DNA of 64,000 nt, from the NCBI GenBank assembly GCA_021234155.1, contig JAJEKV010000003.1, positions 24,278,874 to 24,342,873 on the forward strand. Reading direction: 5' to 3'. A program made the position numbers and the translations under genes. A model generated the notes under the pieces. That model searched no databases, was not told the origin of the DNA, and saw nothing but the letters and a program-made list of their open reading frames with translations. Of this stretch, positions 54,888 through 64,000 are shown piece after piece; position 1 is the stretch's first letter, and every line of letters begins with the position of its first letter. The DNA comes from Isoetes taiwanensis (Eukaryota > Streptophyta > Lycopodiopsida > Isoetales > Isoetaceae).

Positions 54888-57106
54888 ATGGCTGATGAAC
54901 ATAATACTAAGGAGCCTCCAGAAAAGCATGGAATTGACATAGATTTGCCATCAAATTTTTGTTTTCCTTCACCAGGAGCTTGTAACCCAACAATACATCC
55001 AAGATCTCCTTCCTCTCCTCCTATTTCATTTATGTCCGACAATGAAGAATATTCTAGAAATGAAGCTCATCCGTTTGATGATAAACTTCTTCCAGATACT
55101 TACAGTTGCTATAGACCCTTCACACGAGGTCAGAATCCACATGGAGACAAATGGCAATTATATTGCAGGGGATACTGGTTTGGAAGGAACATCTGTTCCT
55201 TCAGAGAGGCCAAGCTTTTTTCTTGAAGTCAGATCATGGAACACCTAGAGGCAGCAAGAAGTTCACCAACTCCTCACACAACTCCTCACACAGCGGAGAC
55301 AGCGAAAGTTATGGGTACTTTAGAACAAGGTCTTCTAGCCTGATACCTGCATTAGAAAAGCAGTTGTCCAGATTGAAAGATAAAGATCCTGGTGAAAAGT
55401 TGGATGCCATACCATATGTGCCTGAGACGTGTCCTGATGTTCCAAGTAATCTGCCTACAGGTCGTTATTTTGATGCACTACAAGGAGCGGAGGTTGAAGA
55501 ATTAAAGGTTCGTCTGCATTTAGAAAAGAATATTACATCATAGCGTATGCTTCACAGATGGTAAAAACTGATTGGTGACTTTGACATTGCCCATTTAAAA
55601 TCCAAGTACAAAGTTAGACTATTTTAAAGGCTAGTAGAAATTTCTCTAATATCAGCTACTTGATTCAGGGATCCGAGGATATTCTCCTACCAAAAGACCA
55701 GCAGTGGCCTTTCCTTCTCCGATTACCTATTAGTTCTTATGGGATTTGTCTTGGTCTTGGCAGCCAAGCCATCCTTTGGAAACAATTGACATTGAATTCA
55801 GCCACAAAGTTTCTACATGTACCTTCTTCTATCCATGTGGTATTATGGTCTTTGGCACTTGTTGCATTTCTTCTCATCTTTTTCACATACATGCTAAAGT
55901 GCATCTTCTACTTAGAAGCTGTGCGACGAGAATATCAACATCCAGTGCGTGTAAACTTCTTCTTTGCACGTTGGATAAGTGGAATGTTTTTAGCTTTGGG
56001 AGTTCCTTCCATGGTTACAGATTCGGCTCATTCTGCAACGTGGTGCATCTTGATGGTTCCCACTTTTGTTTTAGAATTGAAAATATATGGAGAATGGCTT
56101 TCTGGAGGGGATAGGAGGCTGTCAAAAGTGGCAAATCCTTCTTCACATTTGTCAGTTGTCGGCAATTTTGTAGGTGCGCTTTTGTTTGCTACAGTTGGAT
56201 GGAAAGAGGTGGCAGTATTCTTCTGGGCAGTGGGACTCGCTCACTATATAGTTCTCTTTGTGACTCTTTATCAAAGACTACCTACCAATGAAGTTCTTCC
56301 AAGAGAGTTGCATCCTGTTTTCTTCTTGTTTCTTGCAGCTCCAAGTGCAGCAAGTCTCGCTTGGGAAAACATACCGGTGACTATGGATATCCATGTAGAT
56401 TGGCATATTTTACTGCTCTTTTCCTCTACTGTTCACTTGTAAGTTTCCTGTAACTAACAGAACAGAGTTGAGCATGTGTACATATATCCTCATTTTTGTC
56501 TGCTTTCTATGTTTCAGGTAGTCCGAGTCAACTTTTTTCCGAGGATACAAGTAATGATCTTTGTTTAAGCTGCATTTCATATAAACTTGTTGATTTTCTT
56601 CTAAATACTATGTATTGTATAACAGATTTTCCATTGCATGGTGGGCATACACATTTCCAATGACAGAGCTCTCCCTTGCCACCCTTAGATATGCCCATAA
56701 GGTTTTGCATCCTGTGACACAAACAATGGCAATTCTGCTTTCCCTACTGTCAGCTATCACTGTCTTTCTTTTTTTCATATCAACCTTGATGCACTTCTTC
56801 TGGGGCACACTATTTCCTAATGATATGGCAATTGCCATCACTAGGAAACCACAAAAAGAACTTGGCAGTGGAAACTATAGCACTTGTGTAGACAGAGGAT
56901 CTCAAAACACTATGAAATTGTTTGGATGCTCGAAATGGCTGCAAAGATCATTGATAAGAGCATTTAAGTATACCAAGGCATCACTTCTATATCTATGCTT
57001 CATATTTCTACAGAAAATGGACCCATGGAGCCACACACACATACCAAAACAAGGTGTAAATCTTGCATCCACAGAAGGGATGAGGGTTGCTCTAATGAGG
57101 GCCTAA
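54888..57106 (+). pseudogene. S-type (SLAC1/SLAH) anion channel gene, frameshifted
   Basis: ATG 54888 opens a long hydrophilic N-terminus in exon 1 (to about 55508, donor GTTCGT). Exon 2 runs 55669-56438 (acceptor TGATTCAG, donor GTAAGT), a small exon 56518-56550, and a last exon 56626-57106. Motifs are diagnostic: LPISSYGICLGLGSQAILW, VRREYQHPVRVNFFFA, LELKIYGEWLSGGDRRLSKV, ANPSSHLSVVGNFVGALL, HPVFFLFLAAPSAASLAWE, FSIAWWAYTFPMTE. The family forms multi-pass plasma-membrane channels for nitrate, chloride or malate. Breaks: two in exon 1 (about 55110 and 55235), one near 56410 and one in a T run at 56532. They could be decay or assembly errors; exon borders are otherwise intact. Confidence 0.88.
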
Positions 57107-58546
57107 AGTGCCAGGGCTGTTCTGAAAGTTGGGTTCTGAAGTTACTGGTTTTTAGTCACTGTGACGACTTATTTACGTCTATAAAATATATATATGAAAA
57201 TTGGAACAAATTACAATCACCATTCGCAACAATTGAGGGTGCCCTGCTATATGCTGTAGAGTAGTTTGCACAATTTGACCATTTGGACATCAAATATCTA
57301 TTTTCAAGCAGATATCAATGTTGTTTTAGGATACAACAACAAACCAGAATCTACAGGAAGAGTGAGCAAGTCCCTCAAGGAAATTATGCTGAGAAGAAGA
57401 CAGTGAACATACAAGTTCCTCAAGGAATTATGTTGAGAAGACAGTGTGAACTTATCTTGAGAAGACAGTGATTTATAAGAACATCTCAAAGTGCATCCCA
57501 CGAAAATGGTTCCTTTCATTGGCTCGATGAAACAAACGGAGCCAGGCCGGCAGGTTCCAAGTGTGCAAGTACTCAGCACTTCATTACATACAGCCCGGCA
57601 ATAAGGAAGATGCCTCATGCAATTTAACACTTGGAATGTCCTACTGAGGCCAAACTTTAGAACTCAATATGGCTTATCACATGTAACGTTGAAAATTAAA
57701 ACATACTAGTTATGGTGTCGGCACTAGTAACAATTTTAAAAGGTGGTTGTTTCATTGACCCTTTTGGAAAAGGGCATGTGCAGAGTTGTGACTCACCACA
57801 AAGTTGCTAGTGTCTTTTTTCTCCTTTGAATCTTAGTGAATAAGTAGACCTAATACTCATGTCAAAGATGCACCCCATGTGATGCAAAAGTCTCGCAGAA
57901 CTTAGACACCAAATTATTTGGAACTCATGATAGCCATAAGGAATTCAAATTATAGCCACAATTGAGAAAGCAAACATAACCTTTGCCTACCATCACTAGG
58001 ATGAAGCAAGTCTTCAAGTGAGAGTGTTGGAAGGGCGTGTTCTTGCTTCTAATTCACTGAAATGGCAGGGTCTGGGTGATCGATCTGGCACCAACAGATA
58101 CATCTTGTCAATACATTTGAGTGTGAATGCAACTGCAATATATTACTTGGCTTCACAAGTAAAATAATGTAATGGTCATTGTGGACATGCGTGCATTTTA
58201 TGTCTTTCATACCATATGATTTTGACCCGACGTAATGTAAGCATGCCCTTGACACAAGCCTGAGATATAACTGAAATTCTTGCCAAGGCATTGGGGATGG
58301 GCCTAATTGGTTCCTCATATTTTTGTACTTGCCAATCCAATGTTGTGGATGCAGTTCATCATGATGCAATGCAATGCACCGTTTGGATGTTCTTATACAC
58401 AATTTTATGATTTGTATAGAATTGCTTTGGACTGTTGGTGCAAATCAGACTTTTGGGTATTGTATAATTGGATTGTTGATAGCAAATTTACCAGCACCAT
58501 GAATCTTTTGGAGACTTTCATCTTTTGGAGGCTAAAGTGACTGGCT
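57107..58546. other. No gene supported
   Basis: Contains short tandem copies of CAAGTTCCTCAAGGAA with TTATG-x-TGAGAAGACAGTG at 57365-57470. The minus frame 58049-58402 has no recognised domain. Confidence 0.4.
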
Positions 58547-58740
58547 ACCTAAAGGTCTGATGACGATTTGCTTGAATACTATGTCATTGCTCTGACAATA
58601 TGCAGTGATTGAGCCATAATAGCATGCCAACAATAAAGATGGCTACCTAAAGAGCTGATGATTATCTGCATTCGTACTATATCATTGCTCTGATGCTATG
58701 CAGTGACTCAACTACAATAGCATGCCAGCAATGAAGATGT
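58547..58740. repeat. About 96-bp tandem duplication
   Basis: Two copies of GGCTACCTAAAG... GCTGATGA... CATTGCTCTGA... TATGCAGTGA... AATAGCATGCCA followed by CAATAAAGATG or CAATGAAGATG. Confidence 0.65.
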
Positions 58741-59725
58741 TGTTAGCACACTTTCTAGGTATGTTTCTAACCTTCTTGGGCTATGGTTCATATTATAGGC
58801 AGTGCATCTGTTAAGTAGCTCAAACTCTTCCTTAGATTGCAGCTGTGTCACATCCTGTCTTTAAGCTAAATGCCTTCCCTATGGTGTTTAGTAAAAATTT
58901 TCATTTATTCTTTTTACTTTGCTTTTAAGATACGTTGATGATGCATCACAAGAAGACATGTTCATGATGCAGGGTTGCCTCGAAGAAGAATTGACATTTC
59001 GTTGAAATGGAAATGCTAAGACATGCTTTTTGTTGTTTTGATCCACTTTGGATGCTCTCTGCACTTTGGCTTGCGGAGTTGTGCATAGATAAGCACATCT
59101 ATACCTCTATAATTTTTTTTGCAGGGTTGCCTCGAGGAAGAATTGACAGCCCGTCAAAATTGAAATGCAAAGCCGTGCAGTGTGCCGCCCAGTTGAGATG
59201 TTCTTAGACCATTTGCTCATCTTGAATTAGTTGCTGTTGATTAGGTTTTATATTCATATGATGTCAAGACAAACTATTTTTGGGCTTTATAGATCATGAC
59301 CATGATATCTCTATGGTACTTATATGGAACAGGGCTTAGCAAATTCCCCTACAACATATCATCTCTCCAATTCAAAATGCTCAGAAAGAGCCCTCTTAAG
59401 ATAAGGTGGTAGTAATGACCTTTATGATGGTAGAAATTTGACTATACCCATATCTTAGCAATGTTATTGCACAGGTTATGTCTGTATTATTCTCTATGTT
59501 GAGGTTGTATACTATCGTTACTGACAGAATTGTGTCTATTATCCAGGGTTATGCAATTACAACAGTAACAAAATTATGTTCTTTTTAAAACGTTGTTGGT
59601 AGAAGAGTCAAACTCATTCCAGAGGTATGCGTTTCATTTGATGTCTGATATTTGGTTACAGTTTATGTATGTTCTGGCCTCCTAATAATAGAAAAGCGGG
59701 TCTTGATGGATTTTGAAGGGACATT
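58741..59725. other. No gene supported; repeated GGGTTGCCTCGA segment
   Basis: CAGGGTTGCCTCGA-AGAAGAATTGACA occurs at 58972 and 59123, the second right after TTTTTTTTG, like an exon behind a splice acceptor. No gene reconstructed. Confidence 0.35.
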
Positions 59726-60491
59726 AATGGGTGAATAGAAATTAAGGAGTGCAAACTTGTGAACTCTATGTATCAGTTGTTGCTTGATACTGATATTCTT
59801 CCTCCGTCTAATAAGTGGTCTCTTCAACTTCCTCCTTTTCAATGGCAGAAGGTGTGGTCTTGGGCATGGGACAAGCTACTTCATCCTAAAGTGGCAGTTC
59901 TTTGGTGGCAGATTCTTCATAGGTGTCTGCGGGTTAATGTGCTTGTCCATAAGTTTAACCCTAGAATATCAAATCAGTGTCCAGTATGCAAGCGTGGATC
60001 TGAGACCATTGAGCATTGCTTTTTCATGTGTGAACACCTTAGACAGGTATGGGACTGGTTGTTTTCCCTTTTTCAGGTTTCACTAACAAGTCAACAACTG
60101 CTTTTGGCAATTTACCCAAGTACCTGGACAGAGTTACAAGGCCAGGCTTTTCATCTAGCAGCAGGATGGTTGCTTTGGACTATCTGGAAAAGACGAAGAT
60201 TGGTAATCTTCAAAGGTCTGGATGTGGCAGATAATCGTGTTCTCCAAGAAGCTCAAGATTACATTGTAAAGTCGTATCATTGTTCTTCACTTTCCCCTCG
60301 CAAGAGGCGATTGATTTTTGAGGAGTTTTTGGATGTGCACTCTTATGCTTAGGCAGGTTGCGTCACTCGGTGGGTCTCCGCTTATCCGCTGAGATTTTAT
60401 TCCTGTCTCTGCATTTATACTTGTATTTGACTCTTTGATTGAATAAAGTCTGACGTCCTTCAACAAAAAAAAAAATGAATGGGTGAATAGA
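59726..60491 (+). mobile_element. 5'-truncated L1-type LINE with target duplication
   Basis: A 14-bp target duplication AATGGGTGAATAGA (59726-59739 and 60478-60491) encloses 738 bp ending in an 11-A tail at 60465-60475. The coding part is the ORF2 C-terminus. The poly(A) tail, variable-length target duplication and 5' truncation are the signature of target-primed reverse transcription. Confidence 0.9.
59759..60352 (+). pseudogene. LINE ORF2 C-terminal zinc-binding domain (zf-RVT)
   Basis: Open to the stop at 60350-60352. FQWQKVWSWAWDKLLHPKVA, then LWWQILHRCLRVNVLV, the zinc-binding CPVCKRGSETIEHCFFMC and RQVWDWLF match the plant RT zinc-binding domain. RT and endonuclease are missing through 5' truncation, so it is non-functional, though this part is undamaged and probably young. 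Confidence 0.88.
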
Positions 60492-61073
60492 TTACAGCAA
60501 TTTTAAAAGCTTTTAATATTACAATTTGAGGAGATCATTCACATTTGATTTGTGGTCTAGGTATGTCATGGAACCCTTGAAATCGACACTGCCTACCGTT
60601 CACGAAATTATAACGTCCTTCAATGATGATATACCGACACAAGAATGTCATTGTCATTTACACTGCATTCTAGATTCTTTTAGCAGCCATTCTCCAGATC
60701 CTTGCATACTGGTTGTTTGCAAGGTACCAATGGGATTTCTAGAGTAGCACTGCCAGTTCTATATCACATGGTAACTTTGGTTCCATGTTTAGAGCAAGCA
60801 ACAATACTGTAGTTATTACTTATGACATTACTTATTACTTATGTGCAAAAATATTACATGCTTATCTACAAGAAGGATCACATATGTGCACAACAATAGC
60901 TGTCAAAAACTCACCTATTGCCTCTCGTTTCTCTAACTCCAACCATTCCAGTCTTCTTTTCTAGGGAGAGAAAGAAGATACAAATACAAGGGATCTGCCT
61001 AAGCTTTAGCGAGCATGGCAGTTCATTCGCATTAGCCTCCAAATTTTCCATCTCCAGTTGTGCAATTTGCTCA
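60492..61073. other. No gene supported
   Basis: The frame 60526-60747 has no recognised domain. The last 25 bases (CCATCTCCAGTTGTGCAATT on) are the left flank of the inverted-repeat element and match 39628. Confidence 0.45.
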
Positions 61074-61676
61074 AAACAAAGTTTAAAATGAAACGCACTT
61101 ATTTGCTGCAAACGCACTTGAAAAGGAATCTTTGAAAGATTCCCTAAAATTCCCTTAAAAAATGCCCTTTTCTTGGTATATTTGTGACAAGTGTGACAAT
61201 TTGAATATTTTAGGCACCATTTTTGGAGGGGAATTTGAACTCAGCTTTCATTCAAAATTGTTTGGTACCATTTTTTGGCCTCCTAGTTTGGTTTGAGAAA
61301 TAGTAATATTTTTAAGGACAAAACAAAATAGACATTGAAAAAAAACAACAAGCGCTAAGAGTGCCCAAAAACGTATTTAGTTCAAAGTTTATGAATTCAC
61401 TACAAAATTATGAACAAAATTGCAAAAAATGCAACACATTTTGATATTGCCTTAATGAAGCAAATATTGTCACCTTAAAGTATGCCTCACCACAGCGAAG
61501 TTGAAGTTGAAGATGCTTGCGCTTTGCTTTATACACTTGCTCTTATTTGCTCCTCCAAACTTGCTATAGACTTCAGATACATGCGATGGCGACGTATGTA
61601 TCCAATCGGACTTTTTAAACTTTGTAATTTATTTGTTCTCTGTAGTCCTTAGTTTCTTCCAAATAAATTTCAAGAT

Positions 61677-61941
61677 GGTATAAATTTATACCTCAATAGA
61701 TAGTAATATGTGGACATAGTATGCTAGAGAGTTTGCACGGTATAAATTTATACCGCAAGAAGACTTGAGCGGTATAGATTTATACAACAAAAGAACTCGA
61801 GCGGTATAAATTTATACAACAAAAGGGACTCAGCGGTATAAATTTATCTGAAAAGGACCCAAGCGGTATAAATTTATACCATAAGAGGATTCTAAGCGGT
61901 ATAAATTTATACATAAAGAGTTTTCGGTATAAATTTATACC
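61677..61941. repeat. Minisatellite of the palindrome GGTATAAATTTATACC
   Basis: Eight copies, four perfect and the rest ending TATACAAC, TATACATA or TATCTGAA. Spaced 27-37 bp apart (after the first), with ACTCGAGC or CCAAGC-like linkers. Confidence 0.85.
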
Positions 61942-61943
61942 AA

Positions 61944-61945
<2 letters not shown>

Positions 61946-62041
<96 letters not shown>

Positions 62042-62081
62042 AATATATAATATATATATAAAATATATATATATATATATA
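61946..62081. repeat. (TA)n microsatellite
   Basis: About 90 bp of pure TA followed by interrupted TA/AAT runs to 62081. Confidence 0.95.
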
Positions 62082-62678
62082 TCAGAAAAAAAAAAAAGAA
62101 GTCTCTTGTGTATAAATCTATCCGAGAGACTTCATGATATAAATTTATAATTTTTTTTTTTTATATATACAAATATGTGAGCGATATATATTAAAATATA
62201 TATATATTAAGATGTATATAAATATATATATACATAAAATATGTAGTCCAGGAGTATAAGTTTATATCGTGCAAAATCTTGTGGGGTCTTTCTTGCTCCC
62301 AAAGGTTTTTGCAACTTAATACTGTTGAAATAACACACTTAAGGGATAATTTTATGCAGTTTTCTTAGTTTTTTAGTTCAAAAAGTTCTAAAATAGTTCT
62401 AAATTCTCTGACCTTGTAATGCAATGTTAGAGCATAAATTAGTCGAATCCCGTTGTTATTTTTACTTTTTTTTCTCTACACACATGCTAACTTCACTTTA
62501 GGCAGACTCAAAACCGCTACTAAAGGCAAAGGACCCCAAAATGTTATGGAGACACATGTGTTCAATGAGAAGGAAACTACGTAGTTTGTCCATAGGGGTG
62601 TGAGGAGTGGCAACCCCAAAAAGTTTACCTATTTCTTTGCAAAAGACAAAAAAAAAAGCAAGATAGACAAATACTTCT

Positions 62679-62945
62679 GTGGAGAAATGTGCAGTGGGAC
62701 GCTTCACCGCTACTGAGATGATGGAATTGTCTTTCAAGACTCTCAACATTGACAAGGAGCTTGACTATCTTCTCAACATCACTATATTGTGGATTGGTAT
62801 TGTGCAAGCCCAAAGACATGATAAATACATCTCCGAGAACAACAAAAAAGGCCATGTAATCACAGAGCTTCACTACTTCAACTTCGTTTCCTCCCCAGAT
62901 AAATTTATACGGCATCGTCGGTTGGAACTTCAACTAAGCGCATGA
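62679..62945 (+). CDS. Unrecognised 88-aa frame inside the inverted-repeat element
   Basis: MEKCAVGRFTATEMMELSFK, DKELDYLLNITILW, HVITELHYFNF. Upstream sequence continues coding-like in neighbouring frames (LLKAKDPKMLWRHM). It could be a decayed transposase or captured host exon; neither is shown. Confidence 0.25.
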   Translation: MEKCAVGRFTATEMMELSFKTLNIDKELDYLLNITILWIGIVQAQRHDKYISENNKKGHVITELHYFNFVSSPDKFIRHRRLELQLSA

Positions 62946-63413
62946 TTTCATGGATGTATTACCATTTGTAATACCATATGATGCAAAAACAATAATTTTT
63001 CATTCAAGCAGTTTGTTCAACTGTCTCCCAATGTCTTTTAAGGTCAATTATGATGTTTAGCCAAAATGGTTGTGAAATAACAAATTTTTTGTCTTCTATA
63101 ACAGCCAATATAAATGTTCTAAGGGATAAGATACAAAAGCGTCTAATTTTATCATATGAGTTTGCCCCATAATAAATCTTTGGCTTTCGTAGTGGTCCTT
63201 TTCCCCTCTAAAATGAGATATTTTTCTTTGTTGTTCTTCTCCTTAATGTTAAGTCTTCCTAAAATGTCTGTTTTCATAAGCAGTTTTATAAATCTTTAGA
63301 CACAAGATAGTAAAAGAGTCCTTTTTAGGGGTATTTTAGAATTTTGTAAATTTTTAGAAGGAATCTTTCAAACACACTTCTTAAATAAGTGCGTTTCATT
63401 TTAAACCTTGTTT

Positions 63414-64000
63414 CAACACGAGTCTGCTCAAAATTCGTACCTAGACAACACGAGTCTGCTCAAAATTCGTACCTAGACAATAGGAGTCTGCTCAACACGA
63501 GTTTGCTCACTATATGACACCTAGAATAGGAGGCCCAAACATGAGAACACAAGAAAGTTCAAAGACAGCACTCAACAATCAAGTTCAGTGCAAGAATTTA
63601 TGGGATCCTCGTAGAATAACCCATGTGTTATAGGGATCTTCTCTAGGGCAAGAATTGAATAATTTATTCGCTTATGTTGCTCAACTTCCTGCATAAATTG
63701 ATACAAGAGATTGCTCGAAAAGACATTCTTCAGGATAGAGGAATTATGCTTCAAATCTGCAAAAGTGAAGTTCCTTCTGGCTCCAAGAATATAATTTTAC
63801 TTCGTTCAAAACGAACTGCAGTTGAGCTCTTTTTTCTCAATAAAGTAACGATGAAAACCAACCACAAAACTAGTTTGAGATAAATCCTCATCTGGTTGAT
63901 ACTTAAAATTAGCCTCATTTTCACAATGTCAGAGAGATTTGATGCTGAACTGTAGCATAGAAATGTAGCAGAACTAACAAGCTTGCATCATTCAATAAGC
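63414..64000. repeat. Continuation of the dispersed repeat at 39655-40175
   Basis: CAACACGAGTCTGCTCAAAA onward. Here the first 30 bp are tandemly tripled with variation (ACACGAGTCTGCTCAAAATT... ACCTAGACA). No gene recognised. Confidence 0.8.

Larger units (their letters stand above)
61074..63413. mobile_element. 2.34-kb terminal-inverted-repeat DNA element
   Basis: Left end AAACAAAGTTTAAAATGAAA continuing CGCACTTATTT, and the right end is its inverted copy (one mismatch in about 31 bp), followed inward by a weaker shared AATCTTTGAAAGATTCC-like region. Flanks join to the uninterrupted sequence at 39650 (GCTCAACACGAG), so the insertion duplicated only CA or CAA. Interior: palindromic minisatellite, (TA)n run and one short frame. 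Superfamily unclear. Confidence 0.85.

Overview
This is a stretch of land-plant nuclear genome. Intron-bearing genes, plant-type F-box, PPR, Dof and S-type anion-channel sequences, and many nested retrotransposons show this. The PPR style and loose gene spacing would suit a fern, but that is an inference from family flavour only. Real host genes are sparse: an F-box gene (24190-25008), a divergent Dof zinc-finger gene (52415-53272), a frameshifted SLAC1/SLAH anion-channel gene (54888-57106), PPR pseudogenes, and exon scraps of other genes.

Left third (1-20880): a partial gag-only LTR element runs off the left edge. It is followed by a higher-order 31-bp minisatellite, an orphan LTR that has both a polypurine tract and a primer-binding site, and a decayed Ty1/copia pol. 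Then comes a 15.2-kb Ty3/gypsy chromovirus on the minus strand (LTRs 5659-9506 and 19230-20875, target duplication aaagt). Its 3' LTR was later hit by a 2.19-kb non-autonomous hAT-like element (6376-8566, 8-bp target duplication gggtcaca). Besides gag-protease, RT-RNaseH-integrase and a chromodomain, this chromovirus carries about 3.4 kb of extra reading frames between its primer-binding site and gag. The first of these contains an unmistakable histone H3 core (17367-17632, minus). A histone-bearing chromodomain retrotransposon is the outstanding discovery candidate of the window.

Middle (20881-38740): a LINE 3' fragment, an F-box gene behind a cluster of GTATACCGG motifs, an inverted pair of PPR fragments, an SF3B2-like exon scrap, a 1.26-kb polypyrimidine tract with SINE-like units, and a GC-rich 0.6-kb direct repeat. 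The second copy of that repeat is split by an intact-looking gag-only LTR element (34355-38568, 599-bp LTRs, target duplication gccac). This element belongs to the same family as the copy at 1-1066. It has gag and a long unknown downstream frame but no polymerase.

Right third (38740-64000): direct segmental duplications (units near 40.4-43.8 kb and 44.6-47.9 kb; 49.3-50.4 kb and 51.9-53.1 kb) carry aldo/keto-reductase-like exon scraps, small conserved frames and a Dof-like gene with its broken copy. Beyond the anion-channel gene lie a 5'-truncated L1-type LINE with a 14-bp target duplication and a 2.34-kb terminal-inverted-repeat element (61074-63413). A related unoccupied site for the latter exists at 39.65 kb in the same window. 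Inside it sits a minisatellite built on the perfect palindrome GGTATAAATTTATACC.

Many coding frames are broken by single-base indels, some in homopolymers. Some may be assembly errors rather than decay, so frameshift-based pseudogene calls are provisional. All identities are by eye; no search was run.
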